Source of the DNA: an uncultured Candidatus Saccharibacteria bacterium
GTDB taxonomy: Bacteria; Patescibacteria; Saccharimonadia; Saccharimonadales; UBA10212
NCBI GenBank assembly: GCA_946478715.1
Contig: CAMLDA010000029.1
Location: 1-7,667 of the forward strand
Direction: 5' to 3'
DNA length: 7,667 nucleotides
Positions 6,960 through 7,667 of the stretch are shown piece by piece. The notes below the pieces were generated by a model. It saw only the letters and a list, made by a program, of their open reading frames with translations, made no database searches and was not told the origin of the DNA. A program made the translations under genes and the position numbers. Position 1 is the stretch's first letter, and each line of letters starts with the position of its first letter.

Positions 6960-7023
6960 GTTATTTGGAGTTTAACATATCCATCATGGTTATCCCGTAC
7001 GCTGGCGATTATGTACAATAAAA
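6960..7023. promoter_or_regulatory. Divergent promoter region between the VKOR and VanY genes
   Basis: A 64-bp AT-rich gap between two divergent starts must hold both promoters. On the plus strand TACAAT (7014-7019) sits 4 bases before ATG 7024 and 7 before the second ATG at 7027, so the VanY message may begin on a start codon. On the minus strand candidates are TAAACT (6969-6974, 9 bases before the VKOR ATG) and TATGTT (6974-6979, 14 bases before). No clear -35 boxes or palindromic operator were seen. Confidence 0.5.
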
Positions 7024-7667
7024 ATGATGCGAAGACATAAAAACAAAAGAAGATTAACCGGCATGCTGGTGATAGCCGTTCTATCGGCGGTCGTTTATCT
7101 GCTAATCCCGGCGCCGAAGACGCAGGCGCCGCATCTGGATGATAGCAATCGGCCGCCCGCTTCCCGGATTAAGAACACCGGCCAGGTAGTATTCGATAAG
7201 ACAAGTTATCCAAACGATCAGGCCGCCAGCTTGTGGGCGGTAGTGAATAAAGGCCGGAGTCTGCCCGGCGATTACGTACCCGCCGGGCTGATCCAGCCGC
7301 AGGTAGCGGCTGCCGGCAAAGAGCTGGTACGGCCGGATACGGCCGTTGCCTTAAAAGCCATGTTCGATGCGGCTGCCGGCGATGGGATCAGGCTGGAGGT
7401 GGTCAGCGGTTACCGCTCTTATTCCTACCAGCGGCAGGTATACAACGGATATGTTGAGCGGGTGGGTGTAGCGGCTGCCGACACTTTCAGTGCTCGCCCC
7501 GGGCACAGCGAACACCAGACCGGCCTGGCGGCGGACATCGGCGCGGTCAGCGGAAAATGCGAGCTAGACCAGTGTTTTGGCAATACCGCCGAAGGCCGCT
7601 GGCTGGCGGCTAACTGTGCCGATTATGGTTTCATTATCCGGTATCCTAATGGCAAGGATAAACTTAC
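7024..7667 (+). CDS. VanY-family D-alanyl-D-alanine carboxypeptidase (partial, C-terminus beyond right edge)
   Basis: 214 codons are present and the frame stays open to the last base. Family members are zinc peptidases that trim the terminal D-Ala from peptidoglycan stem peptides outside the cell. There is a basic N-terminus (MMRRHKNKRR) and a single hydrophobic segment (about 11-29), a signal anchor with no lipobox. The catalytic domain starts near 80; SGYRSY (128-133) and the zinc motif SEHQTGLAAD (162-171) give ligands H164 and D171. The third ligand, a His normally in a W-H context, would lie past the edge. C179, C184 and C198 are candidates for disulfide bonds. The real start may be either of two adjacent ATGs (7024 or 7027). 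Resistance function as in vancomycin operons is not implied; housekeeping wall trimming is more likely. Confidence 0.93.
   Translation, partial: MMRRHKNKRRLTGMLVIAVLSAVVYLLIPAPKTQAPHLDDSNRPPASRIKNTGQVVFDKTSYPNDQAASLWAVVNKGRSLPGDYVPAGLIQPQVAAAGKELVRPDTAVALKAMFDAAAGDGIRLEVVSGYRSYSYQRQVYNGYVERVGVAAADTFSARPGHSEHQTGLAADIGAVSGKCELDQCFGNTAEGRWLAANCADYGFIIRYPNGKDKL

Noticed and set aside
7306..7480. Word GCGGCTGCCG found three times (7306-7315, 7369-7378, 7471-7480) in the VanY gene
   Set aside because: All three copies are in the same codon phase and encode Ala-Ala-Ala runs, so codon bias in an Ala-rich protein explains them.

Overview
The window reads as a compact stretch of a bacterial genome, about half G+C, with eight protein genes packed almost end to end. 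Seven lie on the minus strand and one, at the right edge, on the plus strand. The standard genetic code fits, with TAG and TGA both used as stops. The gene set mixes a proteobacterial-type bo3 quinol oxidase with monoderm-style envelope genes (LytR-CpsA-Psr and VanY families). Leaders are very short and Shine-Dalgarno sites are scarce. My best guess is a member of Candidatus Saccharibacteria (TM7, Patescibacteria), some of which are known to carry a horizontally acquired bo3 oxidase. This is an inference from content and architecture, not a database result; an actinobacterial or other monoderm lineage is not excluded.

Layout in minus-strand transcription order, right to left: a VKOR-family membrane protein (6959-6339); an OmpR-type response regulator (6291-5617) overlapping by one base with its histidine kinase (5617-4625); an LCP-family envelope polymer transferase (4612-3473); a short trans-polyprenyl diphosphate synthase (3470-2718); and quinol oxidase subunits II (2686-1790) and I (1797 to the left edge, incomplete), which overlap by 8 bp. 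The gaps are 47, -1, 12, 2, 31 and -8 bp, so a single transcript is possible. On the plus strand, divergent from the VKOR gene across 64 bp, a VanY-like D,D-carboxypeptidase starts at 7024 and runs off the right edge.

The genes suggest a joint theme of quinone-linked electron flow and envelope maintenance. VKOR would pass electrons from disulfide formation to quinone, the bo3 oxidase would oxidise quinol with oxygen, and the polyprenyl synthase could supply an isoprenoid chain (quinone tail or other lipid). LCP and VanY act on the cell wall, and the two-component system is well placed to control the downstream block. This functional link is inference.

Points worth a second look are a histidine of the E. 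coli quinol-binding site replaced by Thr in subunit I, a polyprenyl synthase lacking two normally conserved blocks, a Cys-containing insertion in the LCP domain, and -10-like TANNNT hexamers a few bases before several start codons, suggesting leaderless transcription. No rRNA, tRNA, CRISPR array, insertion sequence or rho-independent terminator was seen, and there is no gene-free stretch over 300 bases.
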